NCBI GenBank assembly: GCA_910586925.1
Contig: CAJUKG010000003.1
Location: 1-64,000, forward strand
Reading direction: 5' to 3'
DNA from: an uncultured Christensenellaceae bacterium
Lineage (GTDB): Bacteria > Bacillota > Clostridia > Christensenellales > Pumilibacteraceae
DNA: 64,000 nucleotides
The translations under genes were made by a program, and so were the position numbers. Every line of letters begins with the position of its first letter. Within the stretch, counting starts at the first letter, position 1. Below the pieces are notes generated by a model, which was given only the letters and a program-made list of their open reading frames with translations, made no database searches and was not told the origin of the DNA. Positions 41,071 through 48,230 of the stretch are shown here, in pieces.

Positions 41071-41910
41071 ATGTGGTTTTTTGAAAACGTATACGAAAAA
41101 ATATTGGCAAATCCGTGGGCTTGCGCCGCGGATATAGTGCTTACGGCATTGCTGATTTACGGCGTGTTCGTGTTTTTGCAAAAGAATAACGCAAAGCGGC
41201 TGTTGCTGTTCATTCTCGTATTTACGGCACTCGGAGTGATACTCGCTTCGCCGCATTTGCAGTTGACCGTTATAGGCTCTATACTGAAATACGCAGTGGT
41301 GATAGTGATAATCGCGGTGCTGTTGCTGTTCCCGCAGGAAACGCGCAGGGGGCTTTTGAAGCTCGCTTCGCCGCGCGATACGCACGAGGCGTACACGACC
41401 GCATACGACGTGTCGGACGAACAACTTCATTCCGCGATCAACGACATTGTCCGCGCCGCACAAAACATGTCCAAGAAAAACGTGGGCGCACTGATAATCA
41501 TAACGACGCAAAATATGCCCGAGCATATCGTGGATTCGGGTACGAAGCTGGACGCCGTGCTGTCGTGCGCACTGCTCGAAAGTATTTTCAATACAAAAGC
41601 TCCTTTGCATGACGGGGCGGTAGTGGTGCGCGGTAACCGCATAGTCGCCGCGGGCTGCTTCCTTCCGCTGTCGCACTCCACGACCATCGACAAAGAACTC
41701 GGGACGCGGCACCGTGCGGGTATAGGCGTCAGCGAAAACTACAACGTGCTTACGATAATCGTGTCCGAAGAAACGGGCGTTATTTCCATAGCGCAGAACG
41801 GCGAGCTTACGCGATACTTCGATTCGCAAATGCTCACCGATAAACTCGAACAGACGTACGGCTTGCAGGCAACGCCCGAATCGACCAAACGCCGCAGACG
41901 CAGAAATTAG
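41071..41910 (+). CDS. cdaA: Membrane diadenylate cyclase CdaA
   Basis: A 279-residue c-di-AMP synthase. Three membrane helices fill residues about 18-90 (DIVLTALLIYGVFVFLQ, LLLFILVFTALGVILAS, and AVVIVIIAVLLLFPQETRR). The DAC domain carries the two signature motifs, LHDGAVVV near 179-186 and TRHRAGIGVSE near 212-222. The C-terminus is highly basic (KRRRRRN). c-di-AMP controls potassium and osmotic balance and wall homeostasis in Firmicutes. In that phylum cdaA is normally followed by cdaR (YbbR domains) and glmM; here only a 46-residue remnant follows and glmM is absent. Confidence 0.95.
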   Translation: MWFFENVYEKILANPWACAADIVLTALLIYGVFVFLQKNNAKRLLLFILVFTALGVILASPHLQLTVIGSILKYAVVIVIIAVLLLFPQETRRGLLKLASPRDTHEAYTTAYDVSDEQLHSAINDIVRAAQNMSKKNVGALIIITTQNMPEHIVDSGTKLDAVLSCALLESIFNTKAPLHDGAVVVRGNRIVAAGCFLPLSHSTTIDKELGTRHRAGIGVSENYNVLTIIVSEETGVISIAQNGELTRYFDSQMLTDKLEQTYGLQATPESTKRRRRRN

Positions 41911-41924
41911 GGAAGTGTTATATC

Positions 41925-42065
41925 ATGGATAAGAAGAAAGACGAAAAGAAAGGCAATAAATTCGCGGCGTTTTTGAAAGCCGTGTTCGTGCATAATATCG
42001 GATGGAAATTGCTCGCGATCGCTGCCGCGGCTGTTATTTGGGTGCTGTCGGCGGGATTGATGTAG
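41925..42065 (+). CDS. CdaR remnant: 46-residue single-helix membrane protein
   Basis: A short frame (ATG 41925, stop 42063-42065) at the place where cdaR lies. The N-terminus is strongly charged (MDKKKDEKKGNKF), followed by HNIGWKLLAIAAAAVIWVLS, which matches the N-terminal membrane segment of YbbR/CdaR proteins (Nxxx-K-hydrophobic-LW pattern). All extracytoplasmic YbbR domains are missing; the frame ends right after the helix and no YbbR-like coding sequence follows before the terminator. The family is usually 300-480 residues. It could be a functional mini-protein that still contacts the CdaA helices, or a pseudogene. Spacing of 14 bp to cdaA implies co-transcription. Confidence 0.65.
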   Translation: MDKKKDEKKGNKFAAFLKAVFVHNIGWKLLAIAAAAVIWVLSAGLM

Positions 42066-42148
42066 CGTAGCGATCGGCTTGCGGAGCTGTTTGCAATCTT
42101 GCTGTTACCGTACGGGCGGTGCGGCGGAATAATAGTACGACAAGACAC

Positions 42149-42190
42149 AAAACGGGGTCGGCGAAGATTTTGTAACCGCACCCCGTTTTA
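42149..42190 (+). terminator. Terminator of cdaA and the CdaR remnant
   Basis: AAAACGGGGT (42149-42158) pairs with ACCCCGTTTT (42180-42189), a 10-bp perfect stem with a 21-base loop, then TATCG. The large loop lowers certainty. Confidence 0.6.
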
Positions 42191-42216
42191 TCGAATATAA
42201 AATAACGGAGCAAAAC

Positions 42217-43530
42217 ATGAAGGCTGTCAAATTCGGCGGAACGTCGATGTCGACCGCGGAAGCGGTACTCGAGGTCAAGCGCATAATAGAGAGCGACCCG
42301 AGCAGGCGGTTCGTCGTCGTGTCCGCACCCGGCAAGGCGGCGAGCGAGAACAAAGTTACGGATATGTTGATCGAGGTCGCCGCGTCGAAAGCGGACGTGC
42401 GTGTCGAGCTGTTTGCGGCGGTGCGCGCGCGTTTTGCGAAAATCCTCGACGGCATAGGTCTGGGCGGCAACGCGCTCGATGCGGAGTTTGAAAAAATAGA
42501 GTCCGAACTTCCTTCCGCTTCTTATGATTACACGGTGTCGCGCGGCGAATACTTGACGGCGATCATGCTCGCGAAACTTTTGGATTACGAGTTTGCCGAC
42601 GCCGCGGAATTCGTCAAGTTCGAGCGCGGCGCGTACGACGACGTACATACCGAAAAGTTATGCGCGACGGCACTCGGAAAATGTCGCAGAGCGGTTGTAC
42701 CGGGGTTTTACGGCAGCGACGAAAACGGTAATATAGTCACTTTTTCGCGCGGCGGCTCGGACGTTACCGGTGCTATCGTCGCGCGCGCGGCGGGTGCGAG
42801 CGTGTATGAGAACTACACGGACGTTGACGGATTTATGACATGCGATCCGCGCATTGTGCCGCACGCGTCGGTGATAGATATACTGACGTACAGGGAATTG
42901 CGCGAGCTTGCGTATATGGGGGCGAACGTATTGCACCCGGAGTCGATTTTCCCGGTGCGTAAAGCCAATATCCCCATTCACGTGCTCAATACATTCAACG
43001 GTTCGGCGCATGGCACGATGATCGTGCCGACGGAGGATCTTTTGGGCGGAAAGTATCGGCGCAACAAGAAAATGCCTATAACAGCCATAGCCGGCAGGCA
43101 GCATTTTTTCTCGCTGTATATCGAGAAGTCGATGATGAATTCCGAAGTGGGATTCATGCGTAAAGTGCTGTCGAGCTTCGAGAGGCTCGGCGTTTCCGTC
43201 GAGCATGTTCCGAGCGGCATAGACTCGATGACCGTCGTGTTCTCGGCGGTTGACGGTGAAACGTGCAACGCGCTCATAGATGACATAAAGAAGGAAGTCG
43301 ACCCCGATCATATAAGTCTGACTACCGACATGTCGTTGATTGCGATAGTCGGACACGGCATGAGATCGCGTCCAGGCACGGCGGCGCGCGCGATCATGCG
43401 ATTGTCGAACGCCGAGATCAACCTGCGCATGATAGATCAGGGCGCGTCGGAGATCAACATTATTCTCGGCGTTTCGGACGACGATTTTGCCCGCGCTCTC
43501 ATCGCACTCAACGGCGAATTCGAAGTGTAA
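42217..43530 (+). CDS. lysC: Aspartate kinase
   Basis: A 437-residue aspartokinase, first step of the lysine, threonine and methionine pathway and of diaminopimelate for the cell wall. The nucleotide motif KFGGTS is at residues 5-10. The substrate region YTVSRGEYLTA lies near 107 and TFSRGGSDVTGAIVARA near 172-188. Two C-terminal ACT domains follow (MMNSEVGFMRKVLSSF, and IVGHGMRSRPGTAARA with INLRMIDQGASEINI), as in lysine- or threonine-inhibited enzymes. The start follows CGGAG. The upstream gap is filled by a terminator, leaving no room for a lysine riboswitch, so control is likely allosteric. Length is typical of the single-domain class. Confidence 0.95.
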   Translation: MKAVKFGGTSMSTAEAVLEVKRIIESDPSRRFVVVSAPGKAASENKVTDMLIEVAASKADVRVELFAAVRARFAKILDGIGLGGNALDAEFEKIESELPSASYDYTVSRGEYLTAIMLAKLLDYEFADAAEFVKFERGAYDDVHTEKLCATALGKCRRAVVPGFYGSDENGNIVTFSRGGSDVTGAIVARAAGASVYENYTDVDGFMTCDPRIVPHASVIDILTYRELRELAYMGANVLHPESIFPVRKANIPIHVLNTFNGSAHGTMIVPTEDLLGGKYRRNKKMPITAIAGRQHFFSLYIEKSMMNSEVGFMRKVLSSFERLGVSVEHVPSGIDSMTVVFSAVDGETCNALIDDIKKEVDPDHISLTTDMSLIAIVGHGMRSRPGTAARAIMRLSNAEINLRMIDQGASEINIILGVSDDDFARALIALNGEFEV

Positions 43531-43532
43531 AT

Positions 43533-43718
43533 AGAATAACAATTCACAAACAAATAGTAACGAAATATCGAAGTAGAGCGGTAACGCCTAACGAACGGTG
43601 AATACCGCGAGAATAACAATTCACAAACAAATAGTAACGAAATATCGAAGTAGAGTGGTAAAACCGAACGAAGGCGAATACCGCGAGAATAACAATTCAT
43701 AAACAAATAGTAACGAAG
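43533..43718 (+). repeat. Tandem 76/77-bp repeat, two full units and a partial third
   Basis: Unit 1 (43533-43609) and unit 2 (43610-43685) both start AGAATAACAATTCACAAACAA and differ at about ten places near the GCGGTAACGCC part. Unit 3 (43686-43718) repeats the first 33 bases. Each full unit contains a hairpin GCGGTA...TACCGC (GTGGTA in unit 2). A diverged single copy lies before uvrB at 31122-31200. The array has no spacers and is not CRISPR. It fills the lysC-rplU gap up to the rplU promoter; 43762-43850 is the rplU leader. Confidence 0.85.
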
Positions 43719-43732
43719 CCGTATAAAAATGC

Positions 43733-43761
43733 TTGACAATGGCGGCGGGATTATGTATAAT
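43733..43761 (+). promoter_or_regulatory. Promoter of rplU-prp-rpmA
   Basis: TTGACA (43733-43738), a 17-bp spacer and TATAAT (43756-43761). The leader contains AGAACC...GGGTTCT near 43767-43789, which may be the stem of an L21 autoregulatory leader. Confidence 0.88.
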
Positions 43762-43850
43762 AACAAAGAACCGCACGAAAAGGGTTCTAATTTCGTTGTG
43801 TGAAAACGCGCGAAAACCCCGACGGCGAATACTTAACGGAGGTTATGCTT

Positions 43851-44153
43851 ATGTTTGCGATTATCGAAACGGGCGGTAAACAGTACCGTGTCAGCGCGGG
43901 CGACGTTCTCGACGTGGAACGTCTCAACGTAGAGGAAGGTGCTACCGTCGATCTCAAGGTGCTCATGACGGGCGAAGGCGAAAACGTCGTTTGCGGCAGC
44001 GCGGCGAACGGCAAAGTCGTTAAAGCCACTGTCTTGCGTCAGCTTCGCGCACCGAAGGTCGTTGTTTTCAAGTACAAGGCAAAGAAGAATGTGCGTAAAC
44101 GCCAAGGGCATCGTCAGTGCTATACGCGCATTAAGATCGACGAGATAGTATGA
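43851..44153 (+). CDS. rplU: Ribosomal protein bL21
   Basis: A 100-residue large-subunit ribosomal protein. It opens with MFAIIETGGKQYRVSAGD and ends with KKNVRKRQGHRQCYTRIKID, both diagnostic. The ATG at 43851 has GGAGG 8 bases upstream; an ATG at 43845 and a longer frame to 43800 are less well placed. It has a consensus promoter and an about 80-base leader. Its stop overlaps the start of prp (ATGA), a tight coupling of the L21-Prp-L27 block seen across Firmicutes. Confidence 0.97.
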   Translation: MFAIIETGGKQYRVSAGDVLDVERLNVEEGATVDLKVLMTGEGENVVCGSAANGKVVKATVLRQLRAPKVVVFKYKAKKNVRKRQGHRQCYTRIKIDEIV

Positions 44154-44467
44154 TAACCGTTAAGCTGTCCCATACGGACGGCGTTGTCACAAAGGTTTCT
44201 GCGAGCGGGCACAGCGGCTATGCCAAGTCGGGCGGCGACGTTGTTTGCGCGGCGGTTTCCACACTTGTTCAAACGGCTTACCTTGCGATCGCCGACGTTG
44301 TCGGAGATATTCGTTACGAGCGCGACGCCGCGCGTGGCTACTTCGAGTTCGAGATTCCGTCGCTCGGGGACAGGCACGACGCGGACGTAATACTGCGTGC
44401 GATGGTCGTAGGGCTTAAAGATTTATCGAGCGGGTATCCGCAATACATCAAATTGGAGGAAACATAA
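44150..44467 (+). CDS. prp: Ribosomal-processing cysteine protease Prp
   Basis: A 105-residue protease (YsxB family) that removes the N-terminal extension of L27. The catalytic His lies in SGHSGYAKSGGDVVCAAVS (near residues 19-37), which also contains the catalytic Cys. The gene lies between rplU and rpmA, overlapping rplU by 4 bases and ending 1 base before rpmA. Its substrate is the next gene product, whose N-terminus has the matching cleavage motif. Confidence 0.95.
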   Translation: MITVKLSHTDGVVTKVSASGHSGYAKSGGDVVCAAVSTLVQTAYLAIADVVGDIRYERDAARGYFEFEIPSLGDRHDADVILRAMVVGLKDLSSGYPQYIKLEET

Positions 44468-44468
44468 T

Positions 44469-44747
44469 ATGTTTATCAATATTCAGTTGTTCGCTCACAA
44501 AAAGGGCGGCGGTTCCACAAAGAACGGCAGAGACAGTAACGCGCAACGACTCGGAGTCAAGCGTTCGGACGGTCAGTTTGTGCTTGCGGGCAATATTCTC
44601 GTCCGTCAGCGCGGCACGAAGTTCCATCCGGGCGAGAACGTCGGGCTGGGCAACGACGATACGCTTTTCGCGCTCGTCGACGGCAAAGTCAAGTTCGAGT
44701 TGAAAAAGGGGCGTAAGCAGGTAAGCGTTTATCCCATAGCACAGTAA
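44469..44747 (+). CDS. rpmA: Ribosomal protein bL27 with Prp-cleaved N-terminal extension
   Basis: A 92-residue protein. The N-terminus MFINIQLFAHKKGGGSTKNG carries the Firmicute extension with the Prp site (QLFA before HKKGGGS), so mature L27 would start at His 10. The rest (GQFVLAGNILVRQRGTKFHPG) is canonical. L27 reaches the peptidyl-transferase centre. obgE, which usually follows, is absent; a terminator is found 25 bp after the stop. Confidence 0.97.
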   Translation: MFINIQLFAHKKGGGSTKNGRDSNAQRLGVKRSDGQFVLAGNILVRQRGTKFHPGENVGLGNDDTLFALVDGKVKFELKKGRKQVSVYPIAQ

Positions 44748-44771
44748 CGCATTGCCAAAGGTTTTTTCAAG

Positions 44772-44791
44772 AAGGGCGTAACGCCCTTTTT
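44772..44791 (+). terminator. Terminator of rplU-prp-rpmA
   Basis: AAGGGCG (44772-44778) pairs with CGCCCTT (44782-44788), loop TAA, and T-tract to 44791. Confidence 0.9.
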
Positions 44792-44861
44792 GTGTATGAT
44801 CGTATTTTATGCGGTTTTAGTTCAGTCCGCGTTTTACGCGGAGTAATCGGACAGGTGGTTT

Positions 44862-45665
44862 ATGTACACGACCGAACAGAATAAAATATACGTTCCGATT
44901 TCCGAATTGGACGTGCGGGCGACGCTCGAGTGCGGGCAGCTGTTCCGCTTTGAAAAGACGGACGGACACTATACGGTCAAGTCGGGCGAACACGTATGCA
45001 CGATCGAAACGACCGATGACAATGTTGTTATCACTACGCAGTCGGTCGGCTTTTTCGTTAACTTTTTCGATCTCGAGCGCGACATCGGCAGGATCAAGCG
45101 CGAGCTCGCGCGCTTTCCCGAGCTTATTGCGCCGATAGAGTGCTGCGGGAGCCTGCGTATTTTGCATCAGCCGCTGTTTGAAACGATCATATCGTTCATC
45201 ATTTCCGCAAACAACAATATCCCGCGCATCAAGACGATAATAAATCGGCTGTGCGCGACAAACGCGGACGTGTTCCCGTCGCCGGCGCAAATCGCGGAAA
45301 TGCCTATACGCATGCTCGACGCGCTCGGCTGCGGTTACCGTTCGCAGTACATACAGACGAGTGCGAAGATATGCGCGGAAACGGATATACTCGACAGACT
45401 GAAATTCGCACCCACGCCCGAAGCGCAACAGCTGCTTATTTCTTTGCCGGGCGTCGGGCAAAAAATAGCGGACTGCGTGTCGCTGTTCGCGCTCGGCAGG
45501 TTTGAAGTGTTTCCCGTCGATACCTGGATCATCAAAACTTTGCGCGTAGGCAACGAAACGGAAACGCGACTGCGCGCGCGGCTCATGGAAACTTACGGCA
45601 TGAACGCGGGTTACGCGCAACAGCTTATTTATTACTACAATGCGATACTTCGCATGAAGGGGTGA
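44862..45665 (+). CDS. ogg: 8-oxoguanine DNA glycosylase (OGG1/AlkA-like)
   Basis: A 267-residue HhH-GPD DNA glycosylase/lyase for oxidised guanine. The N-terminal OGG_N-like part has LECGQLFRFEKTDGHY near 22-37. The hairpin-helix-hairpin LPGVGQKIADCVSLFALG lies near 195-212 with the catalytic Lys at GQK, followed by FPVDTWIIK with the catalytic Asp. The sequence resembles the clostridial OGG group. Start at 44862 after AGGTGG. It precedes nfeD by 3 bp, its stop being part of the nfeD ribosome-binding region. Confidence 0.88.
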   Translation: MYTTEQNKIYVPISELDVRATLECGQLFRFEKTDGHYTVKSGEHVCTIETTDDNVVITTQSVGFFVNFFDLERDIGRIKRELARFPELIAPIECCGSLRILHQPLFETIISFIISANNNIPRIKTIINRLCATNADVFPSPAQIAEMPIRMLDALGCGYRSQYIQTSAKICAETDILDRLKFAPTPEAQQLLISLPGVGQKIADCVSLFALGRFEVFPVDTWIIKTLRVGNETETRLRARLMETYGMNAGYAQQLIYYYNAILRMKG

Positions 45666-45668
45666 GCG

Positions 45669-46172
45669 GTGACGATAGCCAAAAGCATAGTTTCGCTGTT
45701 TTCTTCCATGACGATGCTTACCGCATGTCTTTGGATCACCGGCATGATACTTTTTTGCGTCGAGTTCTTTCAGCCGATGCGCGGCATTGCGTACCTGCTC
45801 GGCGGAGGGCTTATAGTCGGCGCGTTCGTGACGCGCATGATATACGGCTCGGCGGGCGAGGCATTCATATTTGTCTTGCTTACTTCGGTGTTGCTGTTCG
45901 CGGTGCACGTAGTCGCGCTCATTACGCAAAAGCGCGATTGGCTCGCGGCGGCGAGATTGGAAAAAGCTGGCGAAAGGCGGCGGCGTTACGGCAAGCTGAT
46001 CGACAGTGTGGGCATTGCGATAACTCCCATCGACCTCACGGGCAACGTGACGATAAACGACATCAACCTCGTCGTATACAGCGACAGTCCGATCATGCAG
46101 GGCGAGAGCGTGCGCATTACCAAAATCACTTCCGATAAAATAATCGTCGAGCGCGTCACTGCGGAAAAATAG
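45669..46172 (+). CDS. NfeD-like membrane protein
   Basis: A 167-residue protein beginning with GTG at 45669, 3 bases after ogg, with AGGGGTGA upstream. Three membrane helices lie near 14-32, 40-56 and 65-87. The C-terminal 60 residues form a small beta-barrel (GSVGIAITPIDLTGNV-like: LIDSVGIAITPIDLTGNVTI, then VVYSDSPIMQGESVRITKI), the OB fold of NfeD proteins. These act with SPFH/flotillin-like partners at membrane microdomains, but no flotillin gene is adjacent. Confidence 0.72.
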   Translation: MTIAKSIVSLFSSMTMLTACLWITGMILFCVEFFQPMRGIAYLLGGGLIVGAFVTRMIYGSAGEAFIFVLLTSVLLFAVHVVALITQKRDWLAAARLEKAGERRRRYGKLIDSVGIAITPIDLTGNVTINDINLVVYSDSPIMQGESVRITKITSDKIIVERVTAEK

Positions 46173-46195
46173 AGAAGTAGTCGGCTAAAGCCGTA

Positions 46196-46251
46196 AATGT
46201 CGGATAATATTTGCCGCATGAATCGCGCATGATATTACTCGGCATTTTTTT
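46196..46251 (+). terminator. Long-stem terminator after ogg-nfeD
   Basis: AATGTCGGATAATAT (46196-46210) pairs with ATATTACTCGGCATT (46232-46246), a 15-bp stem with two G-U pairs and one mismatch, loop of 21, then T-tract to 46251, 11 bases before the next ATG. Confidence 0.65.
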
Positions 46252-46262
46252 GTGAGATCATT

Positions 46263-47885
46263 ATGAAAGCAAGTCATTTGCATTTGTCGTTCGGCACCGA
46301 AGTCATCTATGACGATGCCGAATTTCAGACAAACGAAAACGATAAAGTAGGAATAGTGGGTGTCAACGGCGCGGGTAAAACCACGCTTTTTCGCGTTATT
46401 CGCAAAGAACTCGAGCTTGACGGCGGAACAATATCGCTCGGCAGCGCGAATATAGGTTATCTCCCGCAGGTCATCGAGTTTGCCGACGCTCACAAAACGG
46501 TGTGGGATTATCTGTGCGAAGCCCGACCGATAAAAGAACTTGAAAAGCGGCTCGAAGAAATCTATGACGAGCTTGCCGTTGCCGACGAAGCGAAGCAAAC
46601 GGAATTGCTCGCCGAGATAGGAAAATTGCAGGAGCGGTTGGACGGACTCGATCAGTATAACGCCGAGAGCACGCTTTTGGAATTGATATACTATATGAAT
46701 ATCGACGACAGTCTTTTGGATATGCGCATTAAAGACTTGTCGGGCGGACAAAAGTCGAAGATAGCTTTTGCGCGCGTTCTTTACGCCGACCCAAAAATTT
46801 TGCTTTTGGACGAGCCGACAAACCACCTCGACGCGACGACGAAAGAGTTTGTAACGCAGTATCTGAAAACGTATAAAGGCAGTGTTTTCGTAATAAGCCA
46901 CGACGTCGATTTTCTTAATGCGGTGGTGAATAAAATTCTGTTCATCAATAAAGTTACTCATAAAATATCAGTATACGAAGGGGATTACAGAACGTTCAAA
47001 CGCAAGTATGCGCAGGAGCAACTGCTTAAAGAATTGCGCATCGCACAACAGGAGCAGGAAATTAAAAAGCTGTCCGACTTCGTGCAAAAAGCGCGGCAGG
47101 CGAGCCGCACAAACCATAACTTGAAGCGCATGGGGCAGGACAGGGAAGCGAAACTCGCAAAAGCCATAGCCGCGCTCGAAAAACGCGACAAAGAATACAA
47201 ACGCGTCAAAATGCGGCTCGAGCCGAAGCGCGCAAGCTCCAAGATCCCGCTCGAGGTCAGCGGCTTGACGTTCGGCTATCCGAACAAGCCCCGACTTTAC
47301 GACAAACTGTCCTTTATTCTCAATGCGGACGAGAAGTTCTTGATAGTCGGCGAAAACGGCGTCGGTAAATCCACGCTTCTCAAACTAATCATGGGTCTGC
47401 TCGCGCCGAACGACGGCGAGATAAAGTTCGGGGTGAAAACGGACGTAGCGTATTATGCGCAGGAACTCGAACTGCTCGACGGCGATAAAACCGTTCTGGA
47501 GAACGTGGACAGCGGCGACTATACCGATATTCTGCTTCGCAACATACTCGGCAATTTCCTGTTCGGCGGTGATACGGTATACAAAAAGATCTCCATGCTT
47601 TCGCCGGGCGAGCGGGCGCGGATCGCGCTTTGCAAACTGCTTTTGACGCGTGCGAACCTGCTTATTCTCGACGAGCCGACAAACCACCTCGACCCCGATA
47701 CGCAAGCTATAATTGGCGAAAACTTCAGAGACTACACGGGCACGATCATGCTCGTCAGCCACAACCCCGACTTCGTCGAGCAAATGGGCATTACGCGCAT
47801 GCTGGTATTGCCCGACGGCAAGATAATGGATTATTCGCGCGAACTGCTTTCTTATTATTATATTCTCAACACCGATATGCTTTAA
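46263..47885 (+). CDS. ABC-F family ATPase
   Basis: A 540-residue soluble protein with two ABC modules and no membrane part. Module 1: GVNGAGKTT near 33-41, DLSGGQKSKIAFARVL near 159-174, and LLDEPTNHLDATTKEF. Module 2: GENGVGKSTLLKLI near 363-376, MLSPGERARIALCKLL (Pro in place of the first signature Gly), and LILDEPTNHLDPDTQA. The linker (about 240-320) is a charged coiled coil with KARQASRTNHNLKRMGQDRE. ABC-F proteins act on ribosomes, in translational rescue or antibiotic protection; the subgroup cannot be fixed by eye. Weak ribosome site; gene stands alone. Confidence 0.88.
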   Translation: MKASHLHLSFGTEVIYDDAEFQTNENDKVGIVGVNGAGKTTLFRVIRKELELDGGTISLGSANIGYLPQVIEFADAHKTVWDYLCEARPIKELEKRLEEIYDELAVADEAKQTELLAEIGKLQERLDGLDQYNAESTLLELIYYMNIDDSLLDMRIKDLSGGQKSKIAFARVLYADPKILLLDEPTNHLDATTKEFVTQYLKTYKGSVFVISHDVDFLNAVVNKILFINKVTHKISVYEGDYRTFKRKYAQEQLLKELRIAQQEQEIKKLSDFVQKARQASRTNHNLKRMGQDREAKLAKAIAALEKRDKEYKRVKMRLEPKRASSKIPLEVSGLTFGYPNKPRLYDKLSFILNADEKFLIVGENGVGKSTLLKLIMGLLAPNDGEIKFGVKTDVAYYAQELELLDGDKTVLENVDSGDYTDILLRNILGNFLFGGDTVYKKISMLSPGERARIALCKLLLTRANLLILDEPTNHLDPDTQAIIGENFRDYTGTIMLVSHNPDFVEQMGITRMLVLPDGKIMDYSRELLSYYYILNTDML

Positions 47886-47952
47886 TTCTCGACGGCATAC
47901 TCGTCGCGCGTCGCGGCGGGTGCGACATCGCGTAGTGTTCTATACGCGGCGC

Positions 47953-47984
47953 AAAGCTCATAACATAATTGTGTTATGAGCTTT
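47953..47984 (+). promoter_or_regulatory. 13-bp perfect hairpin burying the yqfC start codon
   Basis: AAAGCTCATAACA (47953-47965) pairs perfectly with TGTTATGAGCTTT (47972-47984), loop TAATTG. The ATG of yqfC (47976-47978) is inside the right arm and no Shine-Dalgarno is seen. It could also terminate the ABC-F transcript. Confidence 0.55.
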
Positions 47985-48230
47985 ATTCGTCAAGTGGCAA
48001 AAAGCATAGGTAATGCCGCCGAGTTCAAGTTTCAAGCCGTTATGTTCGGCAGAGATGCATTCTATATCGAGGGTGCAAGACCGCTCAAGATCGGCGAGGA
48101 AGAAATGATTTTCAGAGCGGGCGGCTCTATCGTCAGACTGTGCGGCAGCGGCATGACCGTGAAAGAGATCGCGGGCGATTGCGTGTCCGTCGTCGGCACG
48201 GTCACAGCGTTTGAGGTGCGCGATTTATGA
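47976..48230 (+). CDS. yqfC: Sporulation protein YqfC (YabP/YqfC family)
   Basis: An 84-residue protein with the YabP/YqfC beta-rich core: AVMFGRDAFYIEGARPLKI near 21-39, FRAGGSIVRLCGSGMTVKEIAG near 46-67, and VVGTVTAFEV near the end. In Bacillus the gene is made in the mother cell under sigma-E. It overlaps yqfD by 4 bases (ATGA), the conserved order. The start codon lies inside a strong hairpin, so translation may need unfolding or start elsewhere. Confidence 0.85.
   Translation: MSFIRQVAKSIGNAAEFKFQAVMFGRDAFYIEGARPLKIGEEEMIFRAGGSIVRLCGSGMTVKEIAGDCVSVVGTVTAFEVRDL

Noticed and set aside
42066..42216. Lysine riboswitch before lysC
   Set aside because: The 150-bp gap is mostly the terminator of the cdaA transcript and is too short for the lysine aptamer.
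43533..43718. Possible CRISPR array
   Set aside because: The units are directly adjacent with no variable spacers, are 76-77 bp long, and no cas genes are near.
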